From positions 10,293,308 to 10,357,307 of the forward strand of contig NC_051441.1 of assembly GCF_001649575.2 (NCBI RefSeq): a stretch of 64,000 bases of DNA, in the 5' to 3' direction. The notes beneath the pieces are model-generated. The model did no database searches, was not told where the DNA came from, and was given only the letters and a program-made list of their open reading frames with translations. Positions 35,501-47,871 of the stretch are shown piece after piece. Within the stretch, counting starts at the first letter, position 1; every line of letters begins with the position of its first letter. The stretch comes from Kryptolebias marmoratus (Eukaryota; Chordata; Actinopteri; Cyprinodontiformes; Rivulidae). The position numbers were made by a program, and so were the translations under genes.

Positions 35501-37792
35501 AGTTTGGAATAGTGTGGCTTCTTGTCAGTCCAGCTGTAGGCAGCACTGAGTGTCTCGCTCCCCCCTCAGCTCTGACACAACGTGAACATCCTATTTGTCC
35601 CTCTTCAGGTAATTTTGTCACAACAGGCTCTTGTTGAGGCAAAACTTAAGCTGATAAGTGGACCAGCACCTGTTTCTCACAGCTGGTTTGAGGTCATTTT
35701 AGTCAAAAAAACAGAAAGAAAGAAAGCAAAGTGGTGTTTATCAGGACAGAGGACCTTTCATACACAAACTGGCCGTGTTGATTGAATTACGGTAAAGCAG
35801 CTGGACAATCCTGGAGCTGAACAGTGAGAGTTCTGTAAGTCAGGATGTTGGTCACGTCCTGCCAGAGGGGGGAGTCAGACACACCAGTGCCTTAAAAGCA
35901 ATAACTCAGAACTTTTGAAGCGGAGTTCTGTGGAAAGGTTGCAAAACACTGATACATTTCCTTTTGTATATAGCTCTGTGAATGACATCATTTTGAGGAA
36001 ATACAGTTTATTTTTGGCTGAATTGATGAGCTAACTGCTCGTCTGAGTGGAGCTAAGACCAAAGTGGACTGCTGTCATCTTAAAACTACTCCAATGTAAA
36101 AGAATTCAGAGCGGTTCATGAAAATGCCTTTTAGAAACATTTACACTGCCATTAATTTCACATTATACACTTATTACATTAGAGTTTCACCCATGATTTG
36201 GGTATTTGACTGCATGATGGTCTTTCTAGTGCAAATTGACCATTTAGTAAAAAAGCTGATGGTTGGATTACATTGAGTCAAGATAGTTTGTCTTGAATAA
36301 CAAGTAAGGAAAAAAATGTTCAGGCTACATTTTTAAATGATCTTGACTATAGTGACATTATTTATCATTATTTATTCACTATTTATCTCAGAGATTTCAC
36401 AGTCTTCTGTCACTGAAGAGTAAAAGTGCTATTCCTAAACTGGACTTTGTATTATGTTAATTCTGACTTGATTTATTTAGACGTTGATGAAGGAGTTATT
36501 TGCAAGCTAAATACCAGCTAGGCTGTAGCACTTCCTGTGAGGCCTGAGTCAGTGTGGGCAGAGTATTATAAAAATTCTGCTAGAATAATGATAAAAATGA
36601 AAGCAATGTAAAGGTTTATGAAATAGAATTTGCATGAAACACTATAAAACGTTTGAGATTGGAGTTGTTTAAAGACAGCAACGGTCCACATTGGTTTGAC
36701 CTACTCAGACTAGCCATTAGCTTGTCAATCCAATCAGGATTAAACTTTATTTCTCTAAACAGCAATCATTAAGAGCTATCTAGAACGAGATACTTATTGT
36801 TCATAACCATTCTACAAAACCTGACTTCAAAAGATTTGAACTATCCCTTCAAATTTCACTTGTGAAGAAAGAGGAATTTAATTGGTCATTGTCAGGTGAT
36901 GAAACACCATTTGTCTGTGTTAAGACATCTATAAAGTCTAAACCCTAAAAGCCTCTAGTCAGCACAGCTGGAAAAAAGTCTGGTGGACTAGTCTGGTCTG
37001 TGTTGGTCACCCTCCCCAAACTGGGGACAGATTGTCAAAAAAAGTGCTCTTTCCCAGTTTATTATGTTGCACTGGAGGAGCTGAGAGGTTAGCAGCAATT
37101 TTGAGGTCTCAATACGTTAACCAGTTGATACCATTAAGTGCTCTGTTTCGATGACCTGTTCTCTGGACAAATACAGGAATGTCTGAGTTCACTTGCTTTG
37201 GTTCAGCAAGCTTGTCTGGATTATATTATTCACATCAACCTGTGAAAATACCTTTAAAAATATGAAATATCTTCCCATTACATGCACATTTGCCTAACTG
37301 TGAGTGCTTCATTCATGGTGTTTGTATCTCACTGCTAAGCTGGAGGCACACTGTCAAAGTACAGTCATATAAATATCTAATAAAGAAGACTTTTACAAGA
37401 ACACTGAGCACTAAGACCGTCGCATTTATGGTCCCTGTCCACAGAACCAGCAGGAATGGATAAAGTATGAAACAAGAAAGCAAAAAGGAGCCTGTTTGTA
37501 AGGCCTTGTGATTAAAAAGCAAAACAAAAAACAGGACGCCATGTGTTCCTGAATATAGTTCTTGGGCCCCAAGTTTAGTTTTTTGACAATACAAGAGGCT
37601 TGCGTTGTACAGGTTGTTGTATATTTAAAACATGTGAGGCATTGTGTTTATCTGATTTCTCTTCTTTTAAAAGCCCACTGCCTGGAACTGATTGTGCAAG
37701 CCAGTCACCTTTAACCTCCTATTCTTGCTCTATGGCATTGACCCTCCTATTCGACCCCCTGAGCTCTTCTGGAATGTGTGTGTGTGTGTGTA
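32570..37792. other. pam16-glis2 interval; possible glis2 3' UTR, no gene seen
   Basis: No recognisable exon on either strand. A moderately GC-rich patch lies at 33230-33530. A minus-strand open frame of 225 codons lies at 34965-35642 and is not similar to anything I know. A T-rich run lies at 35450-35475. Part of this interval on the minus strand is probably glis2 3' UTR. Confidence 0.35.
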
Positions 37793-38538
37793 TCAGTTGA
37801 CCACAGCTGGCTTCAGCACCACAGCACCTGGTGGAATGACCACCCAGGACAGCGGATCATGAGACCCTCCTGTTGAGAGGTTTAGGGCCCCCCTAGGCAC
37901 CTCATCCTCAGCTTCCTCTCCTATGCCTTTCTTTGCCAGGTGGCTCGGGATCCTGCGCTCAGATGTGGCCCCCGGCATCGGAACCATTGGCAGTCCGAGG
38001 GTCGAAGAGGGAAACGCCGGGGAGAGCAAAGGAGACTTGGCCAGGCCCAGGGGTGAACCACTGAAGGACAAGATGGATGTGCCTCCCAAGCTGGTCGGAG
38101 GGGAGTTGGAAGTGCCCAGAGTGCTGAGGTCCAGGGGCCTCGAACTGAGGGGGGACAGGGGCAGGGCACCACCCAGGCCCTGCAGGGCGTGACCTCCCAG
38201 AAGAGCAGCTGCTGCTCCGGGGATGATAATATGGGCTCCACTCAAATAGGACAACTCTGAGTCCTTACTGCCACCACCATTAGCAAGCCCTCCACTCTGA
38301 TTTCCCTTCAGCAGAGAGCCCACCCCTCCAGGAGAGCCCTGCTCCTGAGCCACAAAGTGGCCGTGCGCTTTGATGTGCTTCCTCAGAGAGCTGGGATCTG
38401 TGTAACGCTTCAGGCAGCCCACCATCTTGCAGTAGTAGGGCTTGTCTACGTAGTGTGTGCGCGTATGTTTGAAGCGGTCGCTGGAGTTGGAGTAGCGCTT
38501 GTTGCAACCCTCATAAGGACAAATGTAGGGCTTTTCAC
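37793..38538 (-). CDS. glis2: glis2 last exon: fingers 4 and 5 and C-terminal domain
   Basis: 248 codons and a TGA stop. It starts [20 protein letters not shown] (finger 4), then [19 protein letters not shown] (finger 5), then a Gly/Leu/Ser/Pro-rich region with SGAHIIIPG and PLDLSTL, and the conserved end VLKPAVVN. It is GC-rich relative to its flanks. Confidence 0.96.
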
Positions 38539-41188
38539 CTGCAGAGAGGAGAGATTATACACATGAGATTTCATCAAAATCTTACATGTTCACGTCTGAG
38601 TTTCTTCTTGATTACAACCACAAATCTAAAAAAGTTGGGACATTGTGTAAATATAAATAAAAACAGAATGCAATGAACAGAAAATCTCATAGGCCCATAT
38701 TTTTATAATGAAACTAGGTAAATCTATTTACCATTGACTATTTACTATTTACCATCAAGTCATTTATGTTTTACTACTCTGTGAGATGAGCACTGACCTG
38801 TGTGTGAGCGGTTGTGTATCTTTAGATTCTCCAGGCGTGAGAAGCTCTTGTTGCAGGTGGGACAGCGGTGGGGTTTCTCATTGGTATGAGTGCGAATATG
38901 AATGAGCATTTTGTACCTGCATTCATCCACACATAGTATTAATAATCTTATCATCCATTTCTTGATTTCTATACCCAACCAGTGTAAAATAAATTCTCAC
39001 CTGGCATTAAACCCCCTCCCTTTTCGAGCACAGCCCTCCCAGTGGCAGCAGTACCCAGAATCCTTCTCAGGTTTGACATGAAAGTCATTGACATGGTCCA
39101 CTAGGTCTTGTAAGGAGTCAAAAAGCAGATGACACTGAAGGAGGGAAAAGAGTTTCTGATAAGCTTTTGTAGGGACAATACCATTTTTATTTAATTTTTC
39201 AATGTTTCAGTGTTTTTTTTTTAAGATTTCCAATTCTCACCTTCTTCCAGCGACAGGCCAGTTGTTCATCTGCTGAAAGGTCAGGAGAGGCCCTCTTATC
39301 GTTTTTTTGGCCAATAAACATAGAGGACGGCAGGTGAAGTCCTGCCCCAGGTCCAATTGGCACAAAGAACTGAAATGCCTGTGAGGTAAGAGAATTTTAT
39401 TTATTTATTTTTTTTGTCAAACTGTTGAAAAGAAGATCAAAGAACAAAATTTTAGTTCAAGAGTACTTAGAAAATCATGAGCTCAAAGTGACAAAGGGAT
39501 TGGCTGTTAAAAAGACACAAATTACAGGTTGAGTGCATCATAAAAGCTTCAAATATACAATAAAAATCTCTATAAAAGTGAAAGTACTTGTGTAGTCATT
39601 GCTCTAATGAGCAACTTTGAAGCATCACATTCTTGAAAACAGACCATCAACTACATAACCAGTAGAAATAGCCTGACTGACAGGAAAAAAAGGAAAAGCC
39701 TATTCCCGCTGAACTACTGATTCTCATCTCTCTTCAAAAGATCCATTCCATTTTTCTTCTAGAAGTTACCTGCTGTGTGCTACAAAACCTCCCAACATCC
39801 CTGAGCTCAGCATGAGAGCTTTAAGATTCAATGAGCCTCCACTGGGCCTCAAAAAGCTAACGCTCCAACTCACACACACTGAGTAAAACCTCAGCTCAAG
39901 CAGAATTGAAGATGTGAAACCAGGGGAGCAAAGATGAAGTTAGAAAAGGGATGCGATTGTGCCAAAGATCTGCATGTGACAAATTTCATAAAATGAGACC
40001 AATTCCCTACGCAGGGAGAAATGCAGCTTTCTGCGCAAAACTATGCAAGCTGCTTTGTAAGACTGTGTAGAGGATAAAGCATGTGAGTGTTTGCCATATG
40101 AAAAAAATGTAAGACACAGAGAGAGTAACAGCGTCCTGTTGATGTCCACAGGGGATAAGTGTGCAGCACAGCTCAGGGGGGCAGTGGGGTGGCTGAATGG
40201 CCTTAGCCAGCATGTCTAGATTCAATTGCATGGGAATTGAATTAGGCGGCATGAGGTCTGCATGGCTGTAGTTTGTCCTAAATCTGATTAGACATGTACA
40301 CACACACACACACACACACACATCATGCCAGAAGGCTACTGAGTGCAAACTGCACAGACAAAGGCATTTGTTGGGGAGACAAGACATGTTTGATAAGAGG
40401 CCTCCCATCTCTTGCATAACACGATTCCCTTATGTGAGTGTGACACAACCCTATGTTGCTCCTGATTTGATGACCCCAGCAGGCCGAGTCACTCTCTCTC
40501 TTTCTGCAAAACAGAATAAAGTTTGGCCACCCACTCCAGCACTAAAATACAGTGTTTATTTTCCAAACACCTACAAGAAGTTATAGAGTGCTCTCTGAGT
40601 AAATAAAAACTGGTTTAAGCTTTCTTTGAGTACCTGCACATTGTCTGAGTGTCGACTGCATGTCATACTCACCCCTGAAGGGACATAGTTGTTCATTTCT
40701 GGAGAACTGGGGGTGTGACGGGAGGAGGGAGACATGCTCAGGTCCACTGCAGGAGGGGTTGGGGTATCTGTTCGATCATGAGGGACCACCTGCACACCTG
40801 AGAAAACAAACACATGTTGGAGTGACCTCTCCCTCAAGGTATCTGTTTCAGGAACACCGGTCTCAATTGGTGCTTTCAGAACAAGCAGTTATAAGGCTGA
40901 TAGTTGTGTGTTGTGAGTCTTTGGTTTTCTTTATATAGTGCAGTTCGAAAAAGCTACCATAAACATCTGGAAGGAGCTCTAGTAGGGGAAGACTCATATT
41001 TGTTAACTACCTGAGTGTGGAGATCCTGGTGATGCAGGCTCTATAACAGCCGTTCCATCATCTGTCATATGGAGTTGGCGAACACGCTCAAGGTGCAACG
41101 GCGAGAGGGGAGAAGAGCGCACACCTCTGTCTTTCCCATTTACCCGCCGAGGGAGTTTCAGATCCAGGGGCTCGTCCAGGGACAGCAT
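37793..41188 (-). CDS. glis2: GLIS2 zinc finger transcription factor (complete coding region, 6 coding exons)
   Basis: GLIS2 is a Kruppel-like C2H2 factor of the GLI/ZIC superfamily. It is nuclear and also reported at cilia, and its loss causes nephronophthisis type 7 in human (family knowledge). The predicted protein has 479 residues (human 524). It starts [12 protein letters not shown], like human [12 protein letters not shown], and ends [17 protein letters not shown], like human WVVIPPGSVLLKPAVVN. Five tandem fingers have ligands at about C143/C148/H161/H166, C177/C182/H198/H202, C210/C213/H226/H230, C238/C243/H256/H260 and C268/C273/H286/H290, all present. A conserved SGAHIIIPG motif follows. 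Coding exons in transcript order: 41188-41011, 40797-40673, 39378-39241, 39134-39001, 38916-38798, 38538-37793. Phases match. The start was chosen by the LDEPLDLKL match and a splice acceptor 24 bases upstream. Teleosts may have two glis2 copies; I cannot say which this is. Confidence 0.96.
38612..38760 (+). mobile_element. end fragment of a non-autonomous DNA transposon inside a glis2 intron
   Basis: The stretch contains AAAAAGTTGGGACATTGTGT, then TAAATATAAATAAAAACAGA and ATGCAATG, which I recognise as the end of a repeat very common in teleost genomes (typical form: AAAAAGTTGGGACGCTGTGT). It fills most of the 259-base intron between the finger 3 and finger 4 exons. Confidence 0.55.
38798..38916 (-). 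CDS. glis2: glis2 coding exon 5: end of finger 2 and finger 3
   Basis: It encodes [18 protein letters not shown], then [20 protein letters not shown]. It ends in phase 1 within a Gly codon of the linker TGEKPY. Confidence 0.97.
39001..39134 (-). CDS. glis2: glis2 coding exon 4: rest of finger 1 and start of finger 2
   Basis: It begins [19 protein letters not shown] (finger 1), then [16 protein letters not shown] (finger 2 start). It ends with two bases of a split Arg codon. The donor is GTGAGA. Confidence 0.96.
39241..39378 (-). CDS. glis2: glis2 coding exon 3: FQFFVPIG and first finger Cys
   Basis: 46 codons. It encodes [19 protein letters not shown] and ends LACRWKK, giving the first Cys ligand of finger 1. 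Human reads SFQFFLPLGSGGALHLPASS. Confidence 0.95.
40298..40323 (+). repeat. (CA)n microsatellite in a glis2 intron
   Basis: About 13 tandem CA units between glis2 coding exons 2 and 3. Confidence 0.9.
40673..40797 (-). CDS. glis2: glis2 coding exon 2: VDLSMSPSS region
   Basis: It encodes [33 protein letters not shown] and [14 protein letters not shown] matches human VDLSLSP. The donor is GTGAGT. Confidence 0.93.
41011..41188 (-). CDS. glis2: glis2 first coding exon: [12 protein letters not shown]
   Basis: 59 codons plus one base. It encodes [20 protein letters not shown] and ends with [10 protein letters not shown], matching human TPGSPGSPPSG. The donor is GTAGTT. Confidence 0.93.
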
Positions 41189-41212
41189 GACTGCAACCCG
41201 CTGACCTCCCAA
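41189..41212 (-). other. glis2: glis2 5' UTR part of the first coding exon
   Basis: On the minus strand TTTGTGCAG precedes TTGGGAGG, 24 bases before the ATG. This acceptor implies at least one upstream non-coding exon. The frame stays open through this stretch, but the human N-terminus supports the inner ATG. Confidence 0.6.
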
Positions 41213-42394
41213 CTGCACAAACAACCACAGAGGGGGAGAATGGGAGGAGTTAGGTTTGTGTTGATCCAGTAAAGCTCATCTTAGTGGTTGCACACATAAA
41301 AAGGTGAGGATTTATTAGTTTGCCTTCTTAATAACAGAACCAATCAGTTCTTCCAGCTTTCAGTTGACAATTAATATATTAAAGAAGAAATATTTCATAA
41401 CTTTCTGTTTCTGTATGAGCATCGAAAAGTTTCAACAGGCAGGGCAAAGAACCTATAGCTGCTGACTGTTGGGAAAAAAGTTTCCAAACATGTCAAAAAC
41501 TTTTGAATATGCATCAAAGGAAAAACTATGTAGCTACATTTTTTGCAAGATGTAAACTTTGCATTTTTTTCTTTTTGCTTTTTAGTATTTAATTTTACAA
41601 AACAAATTTTAAAAAGACACAAAAATCACAAACCCTCTTGCCTTTTGGACAACAGTTCATGCTCTGTTACCACTGACAGTATAAATTCTGCCTAAATATT
41701 TTCCTGCCAATGAAACCCGACCAACTGAGAAACACCATGAGAAAAAAACGTCCCCTACAGCAGAGGGGAGGTTCTCACACCTGCACCGTTTCCCACATGA
41801 ATGTTGTTGAAAGTATCTCACATTTCAAAACCCTGCTGGGTACGAAACACTCTCCAACAATGGCAAACCGACCACAATAAGCTGAAACACTGAGTAAGCC
41901 AAAGAAAAATAAACACTTGCACACACGGTGAGAGCTCTGTGACCCCCCGTCTCCTTTTCCATCCTGACCTTTACTCACACACTCTTCCTGAGGAATTTCT
42001 AGAATCCGATCCAGATGGTCGCCCCCCACTGCCGGCCCTCTTTCACCTCACCCCTTGGCCAGTCAATGGCCTTTGCACCCTGTTGCATCAACGCCCCCCC
42101 ACCACCCAAACGCATCCAAAACCCCCACAGTGTGCACCTTCAAACTCTGTGGACCACTGAGACCTGTAGGCAACGCTGCAGGCCTTTAACTCCAGCTGTA
42201 CCCGCTCCGTCCACCCCCTTCTCTAAACACACTGACCTCTGGACCCTGCCTGTGGGCAGGATGCTTCGTTTAGCTGTCATTCTGAACTCCAAGTGTCATT
42301 TTCTTCAACCACTAGACATTTAGATGAACCCAATCAGTTGGAGAAACTGTCATTTGTACATCTAACACCAGATGATTGTTTCAAAAGAAAAATA

Positions 42395-42835
42395 AAGGGC
42401 CTGACATTCCTTGAAGGAATGCATATCACCCGCTACTTTTCATACCAGAGTTTTAGACTGAAATCATCTTATGGTGAGAAATGACAGAGTTGCAATTGTT
42501 TGGTCAAACCTTGACATTAATCTCTTAATTTCATGCTTAGAGTATGTGTTGTGAATGACTTTTAAATACTACTACATGAAAATTTAGCTACAGATCTTGC
42601 ACAATGGGTAATATTTGGAGTATGTACTGTGAATGATTCCCAGTCACTAACACGCTAGATTTTAGAAAAATATTTGTGAAACAGACTTAATTATAAATAT
42701 TTTTTTGTTTCCTAAGGTCAGTTGGCTGTGGCAGCCATCTTGATCTAAATGTTCTATAAAATCTGTCCAGTGGTTTGTGAGATACAGACAGACATACAAA
42801 CTCACACAGACATGGGCAAAAAAAATTCTATCTGC
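42395..42835 (+). repeat. dispersed repeat family A, copy
   Basis: It begins ACATTCCTTGAAGGAATGCA and ends CTCACACAGACATGGGCAAA. The middle contains TTTGGTCAAACCTTGACA and GTGTTGTGAATGACT, shared with the inverted copies. Confidence 0.65.
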
Positions 42836-43336
42836 CAGGTGAAAAAAAATTGAAATTGATAAATGAGTGATTCTGACAGATATCAAAGGATTTCCTGCAT
42901 CATGTATCCAAGCGTCGCTGAAATAAAGCCAAGCCTCCAGTGATCCCAGCACTTCAGGGTTCACTGCTCCTTCTCACCATGCATACATGAACACATCTCC
43001 TCAAAGCTTTTCACGTCTTCACAGCACAGAAGCAGCGTGTCCTTTATTCCAAGTGCAGGTGTGACATAAAACAAAGAGATTCAAACACACACATATACCC
43101 TATGCCTGAATGTGTACACACAAACACACACAAAATTAATTTAACTATAATTTCACAAATTTGTCTGTCCCCATCTCCCTGACACAAATGATCAGAGAAG
43201 CCACGGTTAGCGGTGAATGGTGGGCTTTGAGAGCAACTGGCCAGCAGCCACATGAGGAGACCTCGTCTCTCTGGGAGGCATGAAGCCAGGAGGTCAGCAG
43301 GTTCACCATTCTGACAGGCCACCAGCTCACACATCC

Positions 43337-43349
43337 GGGGGGGGGGGGG
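43337..43349 (+). repeat. G13 homopolymer
   Basis: Thirteen consecutive G bases. Confidence 0.9.
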
Positions 43350-43639
43350 AAACGCAATCAGCCACAGATAAGAGGATGATAATGCACACACGTACTGGCG
43401 CAAACAGAGGATTATACTGTACGTGCACACAGAGCAGTACTATGCTGTTATCAGTGACATCTCCCAGTGATGTAAATATTGTGTTCTTCATATAAAAAAG
43501 AAATATTATCGGGGTTTATTCTGATTGAAGAGCACACAGTTTGTTGACATAACACCAGAAAGAAGTGGGGGAAAAATATTACATAAACATGAGCTTATCT
43601 TGAGAAAATGACACCTCACAGAATTAAAGGTGGCCATTG

Positions 43640-44020
43640 CAAACTATGAACTCAAACATAAAAGTGTCATACTGAACTATATCAAATAGTGTATTTTGAA
43701 ACAGTTTACTCCAGTAGTTTTCCAGATATATTGATATGCAATTCTGAAATGCAGGTACACATTCAATGTATACAAAGCACTTTTATCTGCATATTCTACT
43801 CAACAAATCTGAGCATAAACGTGTACTAATACATAAAAATTGTCAGCTTTTTTGATTCCAACCCGTTTTTCAATAGACATCACCATCGTTGACCTATTTC
43901 CATTCACTTCAGCTGTTTCCATAGATAAACAAATGTATGTGGTAGTTTGCAGCCAATCACAAAATTTACTTATAAATGACTTTTTTGATTTGCTTTAATT
44001 TAAGGACATATTAACCATCA
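43640..44020 (+). repeat. dispersed repeat family B, copy 2
   Basis: It matches 1980-2560 in the same order and orientation, lacking a middle segment that copy 1 has. The shared end includes CAATCACAAAATTTACT versus GTTCACAAATTGTGCAT. Confidence 0.75.
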
Positions 44021-47000
44021 ATATGAGGAAAAAAACTGAGCATATTTTGTTTCTTATTTCTGAATGATTTTTACAGATCCTCATGACAGTGCAATAAGTA
44101 ACTTTAAGTAGTAGAACAAGTTAGAGTCACTGAAAAAAATTAAATAAAATAGTTCCCTGATACTCTTACAGGTTGAAGAATAAAATGCTCATGTTTGTTG
44201 TGGTGTAACATGAGACAGGAACAACGGGGCTCAGACAGTCAAACAGGTTTCTCCACCATCTGGGATCTGCTGCATGTATCCACTTTCACCTGCACAGACT
44301 GCACATATTTAGTTCTTTGTATTTTTAGCCACACACCTTTTGTAAACATGACTGAACAATTTCCAACAGTTAAAGCCAGCTGGATTGGCTTCAACTGGCT
44401 CCTGGGGTGAATAGTCAAAGTTAGACAATAATGCCATCAACTGAGAAAATAAATGTTTACTATACTGACTGTGAACTTTAACATAACATCGTAGTTTCTT
44501 TCCTCTGCATTGGCTGGATAAAATTTAGTAGAACTCCTATAACACAGAGAGCAAAGAAATTTGGATCATTGTTTGGAAAAAGCAGCAGAAATCAGCTGTC
44601 ATCCACTTCAGATGAGTAAAAGCCTTTACCCTAAATCACAGACCAAGAGTCAGCTTAACCTTATCATAAATCCTGCTCTAATCCACCATAGGGACAAATG
44701 GTTAACTGGTCTTCTATAAGAATCATAGCTCATGCTATAAAAACTATAAAGCAAAGTGAAAAACATTATTCCATATATTTCTGGAACAGAATACCAATAT
44801 CATGAGATTCAGTCTCTTTCCACTCTTTAATTCATCAAACACTCCAAAGCAACAACTAACCATGAAAAGCATCCTATCCAGCTAATCATCCCTAAATCCC
44901 AGTGGATTGGACCAGAAAAACTCCTGATGAATCAGTCCCCACTGTCATATTTCACCTCCACCTACCCTCATGATTATTGCTTGGAGAAAGAGCAGAGACT
45001 GGCTGGGAAATGACTCACAGTGTGTGGATCTTGGACTGGGCTTATACGGGATCTCGACTGCATCTTCCAAACATTCACTGAGAGGGGGCTTGTGGGAAAT
45101 ATGAAACAAAGCGGCAGGGCGATGGACAGAAAGAATGATGCAGTGAAGGGAAGACTGTGACAGACCACGAGTGCATGCCTGTGTGATGTGTGTGTGTGCG
45201 TGTGTAAAAAGCTTTGTGGCGGGTGGCTGTGAAGTTTGAGGAAAGGGTGTTGGCTGGGCCCCATGCAGACTTCCTTGCTCGGCTGTGGGGTCGACAGCAT
45301 CTCTGAAAGGCAGCATTGTGCCTCTCTGGGCCCTCTCTTCAATCTCCAGCAGAGTAAACACTGACTACGGCAGCTAAACGGGTGGGAGGGAGGATTGCAG
45401 GGGCCACAGTGAGGATATATGAGGGGGAAGAGGAAGTTGAGGAGGAAGATTCCTTAAAGAGAGGCTTGTGTGTGTCCTCTTTAGCAACCTTTATCACCTA
45501 TTCCCCTGCATTAATCTTTCCCACCTGAGTCCTAAATTGCCGATCCAGTGTTCTTTGATGAGGTTTGTGTGTGTTAGAGGGCAAGTTTGGGTCAAAAGCC
45601 GGACGTGTGGGATGGTTAAAGTATGAGGGTGTTCAGATGGGCATCAGGTCAAAAGGAGGCCTGCATGTTTCAACACTCATGGATCAGTGTTTGACCCTGT
45701 TCTGACTGCCTGATCTTCTGCCTGATCTGAGCTGAGGAGATACGTCTGCAGGGGACTGTGTTTCTGCTCAGTCTGCTTCGTTCGACGCTGCTGAAATGAG
45801 CTCCAATAAACAGCATTAAAAATCTAACCATAAAGCATAAGATGCTTATGTTTCAGGGTATAAAATCACATTGTGTAATATTTTGTTTTCCGTGAGTGTT
45901 TTACAGGGTGAAAGAATGTGTATGTGTACACATTTTGTACGACCCCCTCTGAGGTTGGCTGTAACCTAATCTCCCTCCTGCTGTGACCCTGGGAGGTGGT
46001 CTGTAGGAGGTAAACTATCTCACCCCAAGGCTCTCTCTTTTTTCCCATTTTCACACACAGGCAACAAGACCAGTTTATCTGAGATAGCAGCACTGTAAAA
46101 CAGCACTACAAAAACACAGTTACTCTGATTGATTTTCCTCTGAGTACCACAAGAATAGTATACTTTTATATAAAACAAATTTTTGAAGCTGTGAGGCGAT
46201 GTAATACTTTTTCCAGACCAAGTGATTTGACAGATTATGTCAGAGATATTTAGGTATTTACTATCATATGTTGCCTTATTGGGCTACGTAGTAATTTTCA
46301 CAATCAGCTTTGACCGTGGAATTACTAAATCTGCAAAACTTTTTTTTTTTTAAATAGGTGATAAAGTGTGAATTCTGAACAGAAAAAAAAATGAAATTAC
46401 TTTTACATAATTTAAAACACAAATGTGCAAAATGCAACAAGAAAGCTAGAAGCTCCCTTGGGCACTTTGGTCCTGGCTTCAGTGTTTTAAAGAAGAAAAC
46501 AAAACAACTTCAAATAATTAAATAATTATTTCATATAAAGCCTTAAAGCAACTGAAAACGAAAATGTAAAATAAACATCTAGGACCTAAATATCCAAAGT
46601 ATTTGGACTAAAATGGATCTAATAGGAAAAACTTTTTCTCAAAATCTAATATTTTAACCAACATTCAAATGCCGATCAAGCATGCAGACAATGATAAAAA
46701 CATACTGGGGTAAAAAAAACAGTAGCTGCCTGTAAAAAATGTTTTTTAAAGCAGTCAATCATTACGAAACTACTACCGTTGGCTACAGGTTGATCATGAC
46801 ATTCTGAAATATTCTGTGATGTTAGATTTTTTTAAAATTTTGTTAGGTCCTGATATTTCAACCTAATGTGCAATTTTTCCATTGCTCAAGATGACAAGAT
46901 GACTACAAGATGACTATCATTAAAAAAATAGTCTACCAATGTTTTAATTCCTATATTTGACTAAAAATCATAGAAATATGACACCCTAAAACTAAAAGTA

Positions 47001-47837
47001 AATTAGCCAAGTCAATTTAATATGAGATTGCCATTTTAGTTTGGATACAAGTGATCCAAAACAAAACAGTGAGGCAGTAACATGTTTACTGCTGTGTTAG
47101 ATCCCCTCTTCATTTAGCAACAGTGTTTAGAAACTGAATAGACCAATTTTAAATAAAAAGTTACGGCTTTTTAGCTTAGAGGATGAACTTCCAAAACTTC
47201 CAAAATATATATTCAAGTTATGATTTGTCAGACCACTGTTTCCCATTTTGCCTCAGTCCATCTTAATTTGGCTCAGTTCCAGAAAAGGCAGATTTTTATC
47301 TTGTTTTTCTTTGCATGGTTGAGTAATGACTTATGTTTATCGAGGAGGTGATGAACTGTATTAGATTTTCCTCCAGGTGTTTTTTTTTCCTTTCAGTAAA
47401 ACATAACTTTCCAGTCTGCTCTTACACCTGTCCTAACTTGTGTTAAATGTATTAAAAGTAACATTCAAATGCATTTTAAATCATTGATTTCTGTCCAAAC
47501 TTTAGTGTGTTTTCTTATCAGTAACTCTGGGTTATTCTTGCAGTCATTTTAAATTGGGATTTTGTTATGGAGTTTGCTCATTAGAAACGTAACCTTGTTG
47601 TTAGGAAAATAGACACCGAGTTATTATTTCAGCTCAACTCATTGAGATTATCACTTATTGTTAACAGATTGAATAAATTTCTTTAATCTTTTTCTAAGCA
47701 TCTTCTCATATTTTTGAAACAAATCATCAATAAAAAACTGTTCTTAGTAGATGTGTTATTGTAATTTAGAGGTTTACCAATGATGCTAAAAAGACCCAGT
47801 ATCTAGTTGCAGAAGGTCAGACTCAAAGGTAGTGAGT

Positions 47838-47871
47838 GACCTGTAGGTGTGGTGTGACCTCTGAACTTTGA
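47838..47871. promoter_or_regulatory. cluster of nuclear receptor half-sites
   Basis: TGACCT at 47838-47843, then TGACCTCTGAACT at 47855-47867 (a DR1 on the other strand, AGTTCAGAGGTCA), overlapping TGAACTTTGAC. It lies in the presumed glis2 intron 1. Confidence 0.35.

Noticed and set aside
37921..38241. 106-codon minus-strand frame and plus-strand frame 37923-38192 inside the last glis2 exon
   Set aside because: Both are shadows of the GC-rich glis2 C-terminal frame, which matches the known protein end.
40007..40417. 136-codon minus-strand frame between glis2 exons
   Set aside because: It is in an intron, includes a CA-repeat translated as Cys-Val, and the flanking glis2 exons join in phase without it.
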